From Porphyrobacter sp. (GTDB lineage: Bacteria > Pseudomonadota > Alphaproteobacteria > Sphingomonadales > Sphingomonadaceae), in the NCBI GenBank assembly GCA_018991295.1, contig JAGKSZ010000152.1:1-7099 (forward strand): a stretch of DNA of 7,099 bases. Reading direction: 5' to 3'. The translations under genes and the position numbers were made by a program. The notes beneath the pieces are model-generated. The model did no database searches. It had not been told where the DNA came from and saw nothing but the letters and a program-made list of their open reading frames with translations. Positions within the stretch are counted from its first letter, which is position 1; each line of letters opens with the position of its first letter. Positions 1-6,083 of this stretch are shown one piece after another.

Positions 1-1267
1 CGATCTTGTATTGCAGGCTGTCCGGGATCGGCATGGCCGCGCAGTAGCGCCACAGTTCGGAATCGTCCCGCTCGCAGGCCTTGTAATGGAGGATCAGGAA
101 GTCCCGGATCAGCTCGTATTCCCTTGAAGTCTGGGCATTATATTCGCGCGCCAGCAGGGGCGAGACGCTGTTGTCGGGCAGCAGCGCAATCAGCCGCATG
201 ATGCCATACTGGATGAGGTGCAGGCTGGTCGATTCCAGCGGTTCCATGAACCCTGCCGAAAGCCCGATGGCAACGCAGTTCTTCTTCCAGAACGCGCGGC
301 GCTTGCCGGTGACAAAGCGCAAGGGGCGGGGGTCTGCCAGCGGCTTGCCGTCAAGATTGGCAAGGAGCGTGTCACTTGCTTGATCTTCCGAGATAAATTC
401 GCTGCAATGGACATAGCCATTGCCGGTGCGGTGCTGGAGCGGGATGCGCCACTGCCACCCCGCCTCACGCGCTGTGGAGCGGGTGTAGGGGGTGAATTCG
501 CCCCGCTCGCAGGGGACGGCAACGGCACGGTCACAGGGCAGCCACGCTTGCCAGTTGTCATAGCCCGCCTGCAAGGCCTCCTCGATCAGAAGACCCCGGA
601 AGCCGCTGCAATCGATGAAGAATTCGCCTTCGATGCGGATGCCGCTGTCAAGGGTAACGCCCTCGATGAACCCGTCTTCGCCGCGCAGGGCAACGTCCAT
701 CACCTTGCCCTCAACCCGCGTAACCCCGCGGCCTTCCGCATAGCGCCGCAGGAAGGCGGCATAGAGCCCGGCGTCGAAGTGGTAGGCATAATCGAAGGTT
801 GACTGGATCAGCCGCCGATCGGGCGAGGGGTGGGCGAATTTGCCCGCCTTTGCCATCGCCCAGCACATCGAAAAATCGTCAATCGGGCCGGGTGCGCGCC
901 CCTCCAGATGTTCGTGCATCCAGTGGTGGTAGAAGGGCACGGTGTCGAACTCCGCGCCGTACTGGCCAAAGGGGTGGAAGTAGGAATGGCCCAGCTTGCC
1001 CCAGTCGATGAACTGGATCCCCAACTTGAAGCTGCCCTGCGTTTCGCGGACGAAGGTCGCCTCGTCGATGCCGAGGCGCTGGTTGAAATGGCGGATCGGG
1101 GGGATGGTCGCCTCGCCCACGCCAACGGTGCCGATCGCCTCGCTCTCGATGAGGGTGATGGCGCATGCGCCGCCGGTCGCCTGCGCAAGGGCTGCTGCCG
1201 TCATCCACCCCGCCGAACCGCCGCCGACGATGACGATGGACTTAAGGGGGGCAGGCGCAGCGGTCAT
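1..1267 (-). CDS. Flavin-dependent tryptophan-halogenase-like protein, C-terminus cut off by window edge
   Basis: Flavin-dependent halogenases use FADH2, O2 and halide to make HOCl or HOBr, which a catalytic lysine directs onto an electron-rich aromatic such as indole. The first 422 residues are visible; relatives are about 500 aa, so the C-terminus lies beyond position 1. The FAD-binding GGGSAGW (residues 15-21) follows a beta strand; GVGEATIPP (49-57) is the usual second signature. SFKLGI carries K81, matching catalytic Lys79 of PrnA. The family WxWxIP motif is WQWRIP (271-276). EPLEST (342-347) carries E345, matching PrnA Glu346. All key residues are intact, so activity is plausible. There is no signal peptide, so it is likely cytoplasmic. 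The ATG overlaps the LacI stop as ATGA; a G-run directly abuts the ATG, too close for a normal ribosome site, which favours coupling. The substrate is unknown: free tryptophan, another indole, or something linked to sugar uptake. The family call is strong; the physiological role is not known. Confidence 0.93.
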   Translation of the reverse strand, partial: MTAAPAPLKSIVIVGGGSAGWMTAAALAQATGGACAITLIESEAIGTVGVGEATIPPIRHFNQRLGIDEATFVRETQGSFKLGIQFIDWGKLGHSYFHPFGQYGAEFDTVPFYHHWMHEHLEGRAPGPIDDFSMCWAMAKAGKFAHPSPDRRLIQSTFDYAYHFDAGLYAAFLRRYAEGRGVTRVEGKVMDVALRGEDGFIEGVTLDSGIRIEGEFFIDCSGFRGLLIEEALQAGYDNWQAWLPCDRAVAVPCERGEFTPYTRSTAREAGWQWRIPLQHRTGNGYVHCSEFISEDQASDTLLANLDGKPLADPRPLRFVTGKRRAFWKKNCVAIGLSAGFMEPLESTSLHLIQYGIMRLIALLPDNSVSPLLAREYNAQTSREYELIRDFLILHYKACERDDSELWRYCAAMPIPDSLQYKI

Positions 1268-2292
1268 CCCCCGCAGCTTTCCCGGATCAGCAGGCTGGTT
1301 TCAAGCCGTTGCGAAATCGCCGGACCATCGCCCTTGTCGATCAGCTTGGAGACCAGCATCCGGCCTGCCAGATTGGCGTCCTGATCGATGGTGGTAAGCT
1401 GCGGGGTGACAAGCCGGGCGGCAGGGATGTTGTCGTAGCCGACTACCGAGACATCCTCAGGCACGCGCATCCCCGAACGTGTCAGCGCCCGGATCGCGCC
1501 GATGGCGATCAGATCGGATGCGGCGAACACGGCATCGAACCTGAGGCCCCGGGCGACCGCGCTGCGCACCGCGGCCTCGCCCGAGTGAACCTCGAAATGG
1601 GCGGGCACGATCAGATCATCGTCAAAGGCAATTCCCGCCTGGTCGAGCGCCTGCCGATAGCCGCGAAACCGCTGTTCGGCCTCGGGCGCTTCGGTATCGC
1701 CAAGGAACAGGATGCGGCGTCGGCCAAGGCGCGCAAGATGCGCCGTCGCCCGCCTGCCGCCGGCAAGGTTGTCCGATCCGATCACGCAATATTGCGCATC
1801 CGGAAACTCCGCGCCCCATACCACGAAACGGTTGTCACGCGCGGACAAGGCATTGAATTCGTGGTGGAGCGAGGATTGCCCGATGAAGATCACGCCGGTC
1901 GCCCGGCTGGTGCTCATCGCGTAATCGAGATCGCCGCTGGCGCGGGGGGAAAGGTGGCTGATGATGAGGTCGGCGTTGCGTTCGCGCGCGGCCTCCGCGA
2001 TGCCGGCGAGCAGTTCGAGGAAGAAGGGATCGGACACCCGGCTGTCACGCGCCTGCGGGGCGGGGACGACCACCGCGATGGTCGCATCCGCGCCGATCGG
2101 GCCGCTCGGCATCGAGGCGCGGAATTCATAATCATGGGCGCGGGCGATCTGCCAGATCTGCTGCTTGGTGCGCCGCTTGACCGAAGGGCTGTCATTCAGC
2201 GCGCGGCTGACGGTCGAGATCGAAACCCCGGCCTCGCGTGCGATATCTTCCAGCGTGGCGCTGCGCCGGGATGAGGGCGATGTGTCGTCCAT
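1264..2292 (-). CDS. LacI-family transcriptional regulator of the maltodextrin locus
   Basis: This 342-aa DNA-binding repressor has normal LacI-family length. The N-terminal helix-turn-helix is residues 13-34 (TLEDIAREAGVSISTVSRAL). The periplasmic-binding-protein-like sensor domain covers about 71-338 and has the family landmarks: RFRGY (209-213), FAASDLIAIGAIRAL (256-270) with D260, and VPEDVSVVGYDN (277-288) before TPQLTTIDQ. The stretch between them (55-72) is as long as the LacI hinge but lacks the usual N..A..L hinge-helix pattern and contains P62, G64, P65 and G67. I chose the ATG at 2292 because it sits in a TGATG overlap with the alpha-glucosidase stop. An AAGGGG ribosome site lies 5 nt upstream, made from the last glucosidase codons. 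An upstream in-frame extension of 53 codons is arginine-rich and overlaps the glucosidase, so I rejected it. Context suggests it senses maltose or a related sugar and binds the palindromes at 5830-5972, giving autoregulation. The effector is inferred from position only. Confidence 0.93.
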   Translation of the reverse strand: MDDTSPSSRRSATLEDIAREAGVSISTVSRALNDSPSVKRRTKQQIWQIARAHDYEFRASMPSGPIGADATIAVVVPAPQARDSRVSDPFFLELLAGIAEAARERNADLIISHLSPRASGDLDYAMSTSRATGVIFIGQSSLHHEFNALSARDNRFVVWGAEFPDAQYCVIGSDNLAGGRRATAHLARLGRRRILFLGDTEAPEAEQRFRGYRQALDQAGIAFDDDLIVPAHFEVHSGEAAVRSAVARGLRFDAVFAASDLIAIGAIRALTRSGMRVPEDVSVVGYDNIPAARLVTPQLTTIDQDANLAGRMLVSKLIDKGDGPAISQRLETSLLIRESCGG

Positions 2293-3944
2293 CAGCCCCC
2301 CTTGACGGCGGCCCAGTAGCCGCTGCCGGGGGCCAGAACGTCCGGCACCGCGCCGCTGCCGACATGGCTTTCGGTGGCGATCAGGCTGAGCGGGCCGAGC
2401 GCTGCAGGTGCCTGCCAGTGGCCGGGGCCTTCCCCGAGGTTGAAGACGCACAGCACCGGCCCGCCATCATCCTCGCGCACGAAGGCGAGGATGTCTTCGG
2501 GGGTGTCCAGCAGCGCAATCCCGCCCACCGCCAGCGCCCGATGCTGCCGCCGGGCCGCCAGCAGCGCACGGGCATAGGCGAGGGTGGAGACAGGGTCTGC
2601 CGCCTGCCGGTCCACGGCAAAGCCGGTGTGCGCCGGATCGAGCTTGAGCCAGGTGCGGTTGGCGCTGGAAAAGCCCGCCTGCGGGGCATTGGCCGCCCAG
2701 GGCATCGGGGTGCGCGCACCATCGCGGCCAAGGGTGTGCGGCCAGTTGGCGATCGCCTCAGGGTCCTGAAGGTCCTCGAAGGCGACCTCGCCCTGCGGCA
2801 GGCCCAGTTCCTCGCCCTGATAGATGATCGGATTGCCGCGCAAGGCCAGCAGCAGCAGCAGGTTGAGGCGCGCTGCGCGGGCCATGTCGCCATCCAGCGT
2901 CCAGCGGGTCACCGCGCGCGGGGCATCGTGGTTGGAAAAGGCCCATGAAGGCCAGCCCTCGCCCGGCGTGCCATCCCATTGCGAAAGGCTGGCGCGCACC
3001 AGCGGCGCGGTCAGGCGCGGGGCGTAGAGGAAATCGAAATTATAGGCACTGTCGAGCCGCTTGCCGCCGTGGGTGAAGGCCTTCATTTCCGCCAGTGGTT
3101 CAGGCCCGCCCACTTCGGCAACGGTGAAGCGGCCGGGAAATTCGTCGATCGTTTGGCGGATACGCTCAAGGAAGCCGACAATGTCGGGGTGCGACTGGTT
3201 GAACTGCTTGATCTGCATGTCGAAGGGCCGGGTCACCAGCTCCATCGGCACGCCCGAAGGCGGGTTATCGCGCAAGTCAGGATCATGCATCGAGAAGTTG
3301 AGCGCATCCAATCGGAACCCGTCCACGCCGCGCTCCAGCCAGAACCGCGCCACATCCAGCAGCGCATCCTGCACCGCGATATTGTGGACGTTGAGATCGG
3401 GCTGCGAGGTCAGGAAATTGTGGAGGTAATACTGCTTCCTTGGCCCGTCCCACTGCCATGCCGATCCGCCAAACACCGATTGCCAGTTGGACGGGGGCGA
3501 GCCATCGGGCTTGGGGTCCGCCCAGACATACCAATCCGCCTTGGGATTGGTGCGGTCCTTGCGGCTTTCCTGAAACCACGCGTGTTCATCGGAGGTGTGC
3601 GAATAGACCTGATCGATGATCACCTTTAGCCCCAGCGCGTGCGCCTTTTCGATGATGCGATCAAAATCGGCAAAGGTGCCGAAGCTGGGATCAATCCCGC
3701 AGTAATCGGCCACATCATAGCCGAAATCCTTCATCGGTGAGGTGAAGAAGGGCGAAATCCAGATGCCGTCCACGCCAAGGTCAGCGATGTAATCGAGACG
3801 CTCGGCAATCCCGGCAAGGTCACCGATGCCATCGCCGTTGGTGTCACGGAACGAGCGCGGGTAGATCTGGTAGATGACAGCCCCGCGCCACCACGCCAGC
3901 GCGGGCGTGATCGCATCGTGGGTTTCGGCAAGAGCGGTTGCCAT
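2292..3944 (-). CDS. Cytoplasmic GH13 alpha-glucosidase (maltase)
   Basis: It hydrolyses terminal alpha-glucosidic bonds of maltose and maltooligosaccharides to glucose. It is 550 aa, the usual length for GH13 exo-glucosidases (HaG-like or oligo-1,6-glucosidase-like). The (beta/alpha)8 barrel begins at WWRGAVIYQIYPRSF (18-32). A calcium-loop-like DTNGDGIGD follows at 34-42. GH13 region I is DQVYSH (111-116); region II GFRLDALNF has nucleophile D213; region III VAEVGG has acid/base E277; region IV SNHD has transition-state stabiliser D340. YQGEELGLPQ (375-384) is the conserved late-barrel loop, and about 460-548 is the C-terminal beta domain. The residue after the nucleophile is A214; in this family Val there marks alpha-1,6 enzymes, and Ala or Thr goes with alpha-1,4 activity, so maltase rather than isomaltase is inferred. 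There is no signal peptide. The start overlaps the amylase stop (TGATG); a GGAG lies 11 nt upstream, a little far, so coupling probably helps. Exact chain-length preference cannot be read from the sequence. Confidence 0.95.
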   Translation of the reverse strand: MATALAETHDAITPALAWWRGAVIYQIYPRSFRDTNGDGIGDLAGIAERLDYIADLGVDGIWISPFFTSPMKDFGYDVADYCGIDPSFGTFADFDRIIEKAHALGLKVIIDQVYSHTSDEHAWFQESRKDRTNPKADWYVWADPKPDGSPPSNWQSVFGGSAWQWDGPRKQYYLHNFLTSQPDLNVHNIAVQDALLDVARFWLERGVDGFRLDALNFSMHDPDLRDNPPSGVPMELVTRPFDMQIKQFNQSHPDIVGFLERIRQTIDEFPGRFTVAEVGGPEPLAEMKAFTHGGKRLDSAYNFDFLYAPRLTAPLVRASLSQWDGTPGEGWPSWAFSNHDAPRAVTRWTLDGDMARAARLNLLLLLALRGNPIIYQGEELGLPQGEVAFEDLQDPEAIANWPHTLGRDGARTPMPWAANAPQAGFSSANRTWLKLDPAHTGFAVDRQAADPVSTLAYARALLAARRQHRALAVGGIALLDTPEDILAFVREDDGGPVLCVFNLGEGPGHWQAPAALGPLSLIATESHVGSGAVPDVLAPGSGYWAAVKGG

Positions 3945-5785
3945 CAGTCGTCAGTCTCCAGAATACAGGCCGCAAAACCGAAGGCGGGCAGCGTGAGCCT
4001 GACCGATCCCGGAGCGGCAAGCGCCGTGGGACACTGGCCGATCACCGCCGTCACACTGCGCGCCGCGTAGCTGACCTCGATGCTTTGCGAAAGTGGGCTT
4101 TCGCCGGTGTTGAAGGCGAGAATGACGCGCTGTCCGGTTTCGGGATCGTGGCGTTCCACCGCGAGCAGGCCGGGCCTGGCTTCCTCGAAGGCGCGCACGG
4201 TGGAAAGGCCCCGGCGCAGGGCCGGGCTGCTGGTGCGGGCCTGCGCCAGATCGGCAATCAGCCGGTAGAGCGGGTGGCCGGTGTCAAAGTTGCTCTGTGC
4301 GGTGGTGGCAGAGGTGCCGATCAGGCGGTTGTCGTTGTAAACAGCCGTCCGGCTCGGGAACATATCCTCGCGCGCCAACTGATCATTGCCATCGGAAATG
4401 AAGCCCTGCTCGTCCCCGTAATAAACCGTCGGCACCCCGCGCAGCAGGAACATCATGGCATGGCCGAGCCTGACCCGGGCGAGCAGCTTGGCCTCATTAT
4501 CCGATCCGCTCATTTCGCGCACGAACATCGAAAAGCGCCCGAAATCGTGGTTGCCAAGGAAGGTCGGAAGGCCCAGCGCGGTCTTGGCGCCGCCGGGATA
4601 GATCGCATCCTGCTGGAGAAACTCCGCCATCAGGCGCGGCGGGGATTTGCCGCCGGCAACGATCTGCGCGGCCTTGGCGAAGCCCATGTCGAGCGCATAG
4701 GGAAGCCCGCTTTCCGCCATCACCTGCGCGGCAAGGGTGGCGGTGGGTTCCTCATAGGCGATCTCGCCGAAGATGTGGAAATGGTCGATCCCCTTGGCCT
4801 TGGCGCGGGCTAGCATCGCGGGGACGAAAGCCTGCCAGAACTGCGGGTTCACGTGCTTGGCGGTATCGATGCGGAAGCCGTCGATCCCGTAATCGTCAAT
4901 CCACTGGCCGAAGATGTCGATCATGCCCGAAACGACGCGGGGATGCTCGGTTGCCAGATCATCGAGGCCGGAAAAATCGCCATAGACGCTGCTTTCGCCC
5001 ACCCAGTGCGAATTGCCGCGATTGTGGTAAAGCGTCACATCATTGAGCCAGGCGGGCACTTTCACCCCGCGCTCGGCCTCGGGCACGATCGGGGTATAGG
5101 CAAATGTCGGGTCGGTCAGCCGCGCCCAGTTGTCAGGATCGGGATTGTCGTCACCGGCAAAACCCGGATTGATCGCCGCGCCGCCAACGCCGCCGCGCCG
5201 CGAAAAGGGATATTCGCCCTTGCTGCGATAGGCATATCCGGTCTGCTCGCCTTCCACGTAGCCGATCACATCGGCGGTGTGGTTGGTGATGATGTCCATA
5301 TAGACCTTCATCCCGCGCGCGTGGGCGGCATCGACGAAGGCCTTGAATTGGGCATTGGTGCCGAAATGCGGATCAACGCTGGTGAAATCGGTCACCCAGT
5401 AACCGTGATAGCCCGCGCTTTCCTCGCCCGGCTTGCCCTGAACGGGCTTGTTCTTGAAGATCGGCGCAAACCAGATCGCGGTGACGCCCATGCCCTGAAT
5501 ATAGTCGAGCTTCGCGGTGAGGCCTGCAAGGTCGCCGCCGTGGTAGAAGCCCTTGTGGGTGGGATCAAAGCCGTGTTGCAGCGGGCCGCCTTTCAACCCT
5601 CCGCGATCATTGGCGGCATCGCCGTTTTCGAAGCGGTCGGGCAGGACGAAATAGATGATCTCGTCTTCAAGCTGGCGTTCGGCAATCGGCGGAGCCACAG
5701 ACGCCCGACTGGCTGTGACCGGCCCTCCTGCCAAGGCGGTGCTTGCACACAGCACAGCCGCAATCCCGGCGAAGATTCGCATCAT
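3944..5785 (-). CDS. Secreted GH13 alpha-amylase family glycosidase with signal peptide
   Basis: It cleaves internal alpha-1,4 bonds of starch or maltodextrins, probably in the periplasm. From the ATG at 5785 it is 613 aa. Residues 1-19 form a Sec signal peptide (MMRIF, hydrophobic core, then ALA before GGP); C13 is not in a lipobox. The catalytic barrel starts near 41 (DEIIYFVLPDRF) with FYHGGDLAGL at 80-89. Region I is DIITNH (164-169); region II GFRIDTAKH has nucleophile D307 and the K310-H311 pair typical of true alpha-amylases; region III is IFGEIAY with acid/base E341; region IV is GNHD with D414. Domain C is about 525-610. The mature protein has only two cysteines, C584 and C607, both in domain C. 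The start is supported by GGGAG 7 nt upstream. A longer frame from 5866 would bury the signal peptide behind 27 residues and was rejected; the second of the tandem ATGs (5782) is an equal alternative. The GH13 subfamily is unassigned; a cyclomaltodextrinase or neopullulanase-like activity is possible. It is the first gene of the operon. Confidence 0.94.
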   Translation of the reverse strand: MMRIFAGIAAVLCASTALAGGPVTASRASVAPPIAERQLEDEIIYFVLPDRFENGDAANDRGGLKGGPLQHGFDPTHKGFYHGGDLAGLTAKLDYIQGMGVTAIWFAPIFKNKPVQGKPGEESAGYHGYWVTDFTSVDPHFGTNAQFKAFVDAAHARGMKVYMDIITNHTADVIGYVEGEQTGYAYRSKGEYPFSRRGGVGGAAINPGFAGDDNPDPDNWARLTDPTFAYTPIVPEAERGVKVPAWLNDVTLYHNRGNSHWVGESSVYGDFSGLDDLATEHPRVVSGMIDIFGQWIDDYGIDGFRIDTAKHVNPQFWQAFVPAMLARAKAKGIDHFHIFGEIAYEEPTATLAAQVMAESGLPYALDMGFAKAAQIVAGGKSPPRLMAEFLQQDAIYPGGAKTALGLPTFLGNHDFGRFSMFVREMSGSDNEAKLLARVRLGHAMMFLLRGVPTVYYGDEQGFISDGNDQLAREDMFPSRTAVYNDNRLIGTSATTAQSNFDTGHPLYRLIADLAQARTSSPALRRGLSTVRAFEEARPGLLAVERHDPETGQRVILAFNTGESPLSQSIEVSYAARSVTAVIGQCPTALAAPGSVRLTLPAFGFAACILETDD

Positions 5786-5792
5786 GTCTAGG

Positions 5793-5800
5793 CTCCCTCC
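5793..5800 (-). promoter_or_regulatory. Ribosome binding site of the alpha-amylase
   Basis: On the minus strand GGAGGGAG ends 7 nt before the ATG at 5785. It is the strongest Shine-Dalgarno sequence in the operon. It decides the start in favour of the tandem ATG at 5785/5782 and against the in-frame ATG at 5866, which would leave the signal peptide internal. Finding the best site on the first gene, with weaker ones at the overlapping junctions, fits translational coupling downstream. Confidence 0.8.
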
Positions 5801-5829
5801 GGCTGAGGTTGTGACAGCTTGGGAAATAT

Positions 5830-5847
5830 TTTGCAAATCTTTGTGTT
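5830..5847. promoter_or_regulatory. Candidate second operator, degenerate copy (amylase side)
   Basis: TTTGCAAA-TC-TTTGTGTT aligns with the 8-2-8 palindrome at 5955-5972. The left arm is conserved and the right arm keeps only TTTG. The core TTGCAAATCTTTG differs from the other copy at one base. The element lies 45 bp upstream of the amylase start codon, a suitable place to block the minus-strand promoter or to pair with the other site through a DNA loop. The inner TTTGCAAA (5830-5837) is itself an 8-bp palindrome. Its use as an operator is inferred. Confidence 0.5.
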
Positions 5848-5954
5848 GAGCGGGATGGTGCCGCAAATTGCGCCGTAAAATCCTGATATAAAGCTATAAA
5901 TGGCGATACACACAGGTGGGTTACCGATTTTTCGGGCCTCGGTATGCAAAGTTT

Positions 5955-5972
5955 CTTGCAAATTTTTGCAAG
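5955..5972. promoter_or_regulatory. Candidate LacI-family operator (transporter side)
   Basis: CTTGCAAATTTTTGCAAG is a perfect inverted repeat: 8-bp arms CTTGCAAA and TTTGCAAG around a 2-bp TT centre. This length and symmetry suit a dimeric LacI-family protein. It lies about 111 bp before the transporter start. A third TGCAA half-site at 5945-5949 sits beside it. It shares a 13-mer at 12 of 13 positions with the site at 5831-5843. The palindrome is directly visible; assigning it to the LacI protein encoded here is inference from proximity. Confidence 0.65.
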
Positions 5973-6074
5973 CCGTCCAGACTATGCCCCGGCCGCATCA
6001 TCTGCCTTGCCGGACGCCAGATCCGGGGCGCAGGTGCTGGGCCGGGCGGCATTGTGCCTTGAGGCGCGTGCGGC

Positions 6075-6079
6075 GGGAG
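6075..6079 (+). promoter_or_regulatory. Ribosome binding site of the MFS transporter
   Basis: GGGAG followed by AGGG lies just ahead of two in-frame ATGs. The first (6084) is 4 nt away and the second (6096) 16 nt away from GGGAG; from the overlapping GAGGG the second is 12 nt away. The first start is slightly favoured on spacing. An in-frame stop at 6060-6062 excludes any start further upstream. Confidence 0.55.
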
Positions 6080-6083
6080 AGGG

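Larger units (their letters stand above)
5786..6083. promoter_or_regulatory. Divergent intergenic region between amylase operon and MFS transporter
   Basis: The 298-bp gap separates two divergently transcribed units and holds no convincing gene. It has two compositional halves. About 5820-5970 is AT-rich for this genome and contains the two operator-like palindromes, a smaller palindrome CGCAAATTGCG at 5862-5872, and two TATAAA boxes on the plus strand (5887-5892, 5895-5900) that read TTTATA on the minus strand. About 5973-6083 is GC-rich, would form most of the transporter leader, and can fold GCCCCGG (5986-5992) with CCGGGGC (6023-6029). No -35/-10 pair is a clean match to consensus. One possibility on the plus strand is TTGCAA (5956-5961) with GACTAT (5980-5985) at 18-bp spacing, which would place the palindrome over the -35 box. 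Exact start sites cannot be called. Confidence 0.6.

Noticed and set aside
1309..2274. Long plus-strand open frame of 321 codons opposite the LacI gene
   Set aside because: It is antisense to a clear LacI-family gene, has no recognisable domain, and is explained by the scarcity of stop codons in GC-rich coding DNA.
2293..2451. N-terminal extension of the LacI regulator to 2451
   Set aside because: The extra 53 residues are Arg/Gly/Pro-rich, overlap the glucosidase, and come before a well-placed ATG with an AAGGGG ribosome site.
5780..5785. Amylase as a lipoprotein, because of C13 in the signal peptide
   Set aside because: The residues before C13 are A-V-L; position -1 should be Gly, Ala or Ser for lipoprotein signal peptidase. 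The ALA-G at 17-20 is a normal signal peptidase I site.
4853..5791. Plus-strand open frame of 312 codons opposite the amylase
   Set aside because: It lies wholly antisense to the GH13 amylase with its conserved motifs, and its translation matches no family I recognise. The same holds for 3938-4813, 2979-3629 and 2238-2948.
5786..5866. N-terminal extension of the amylase to an ATG at 5866
   Set aside because: It would place 27 polar residues ahead of a good signal peptide, lacks a ribosome site, and would cover the operator-like site at 5830-5847.
6009..6029. Possible rho-independent terminator in the intergenic region
   Set aside because: Short GC stems are present but no T-run follows on either strand, and a terminator is not expected between divergent promoters.
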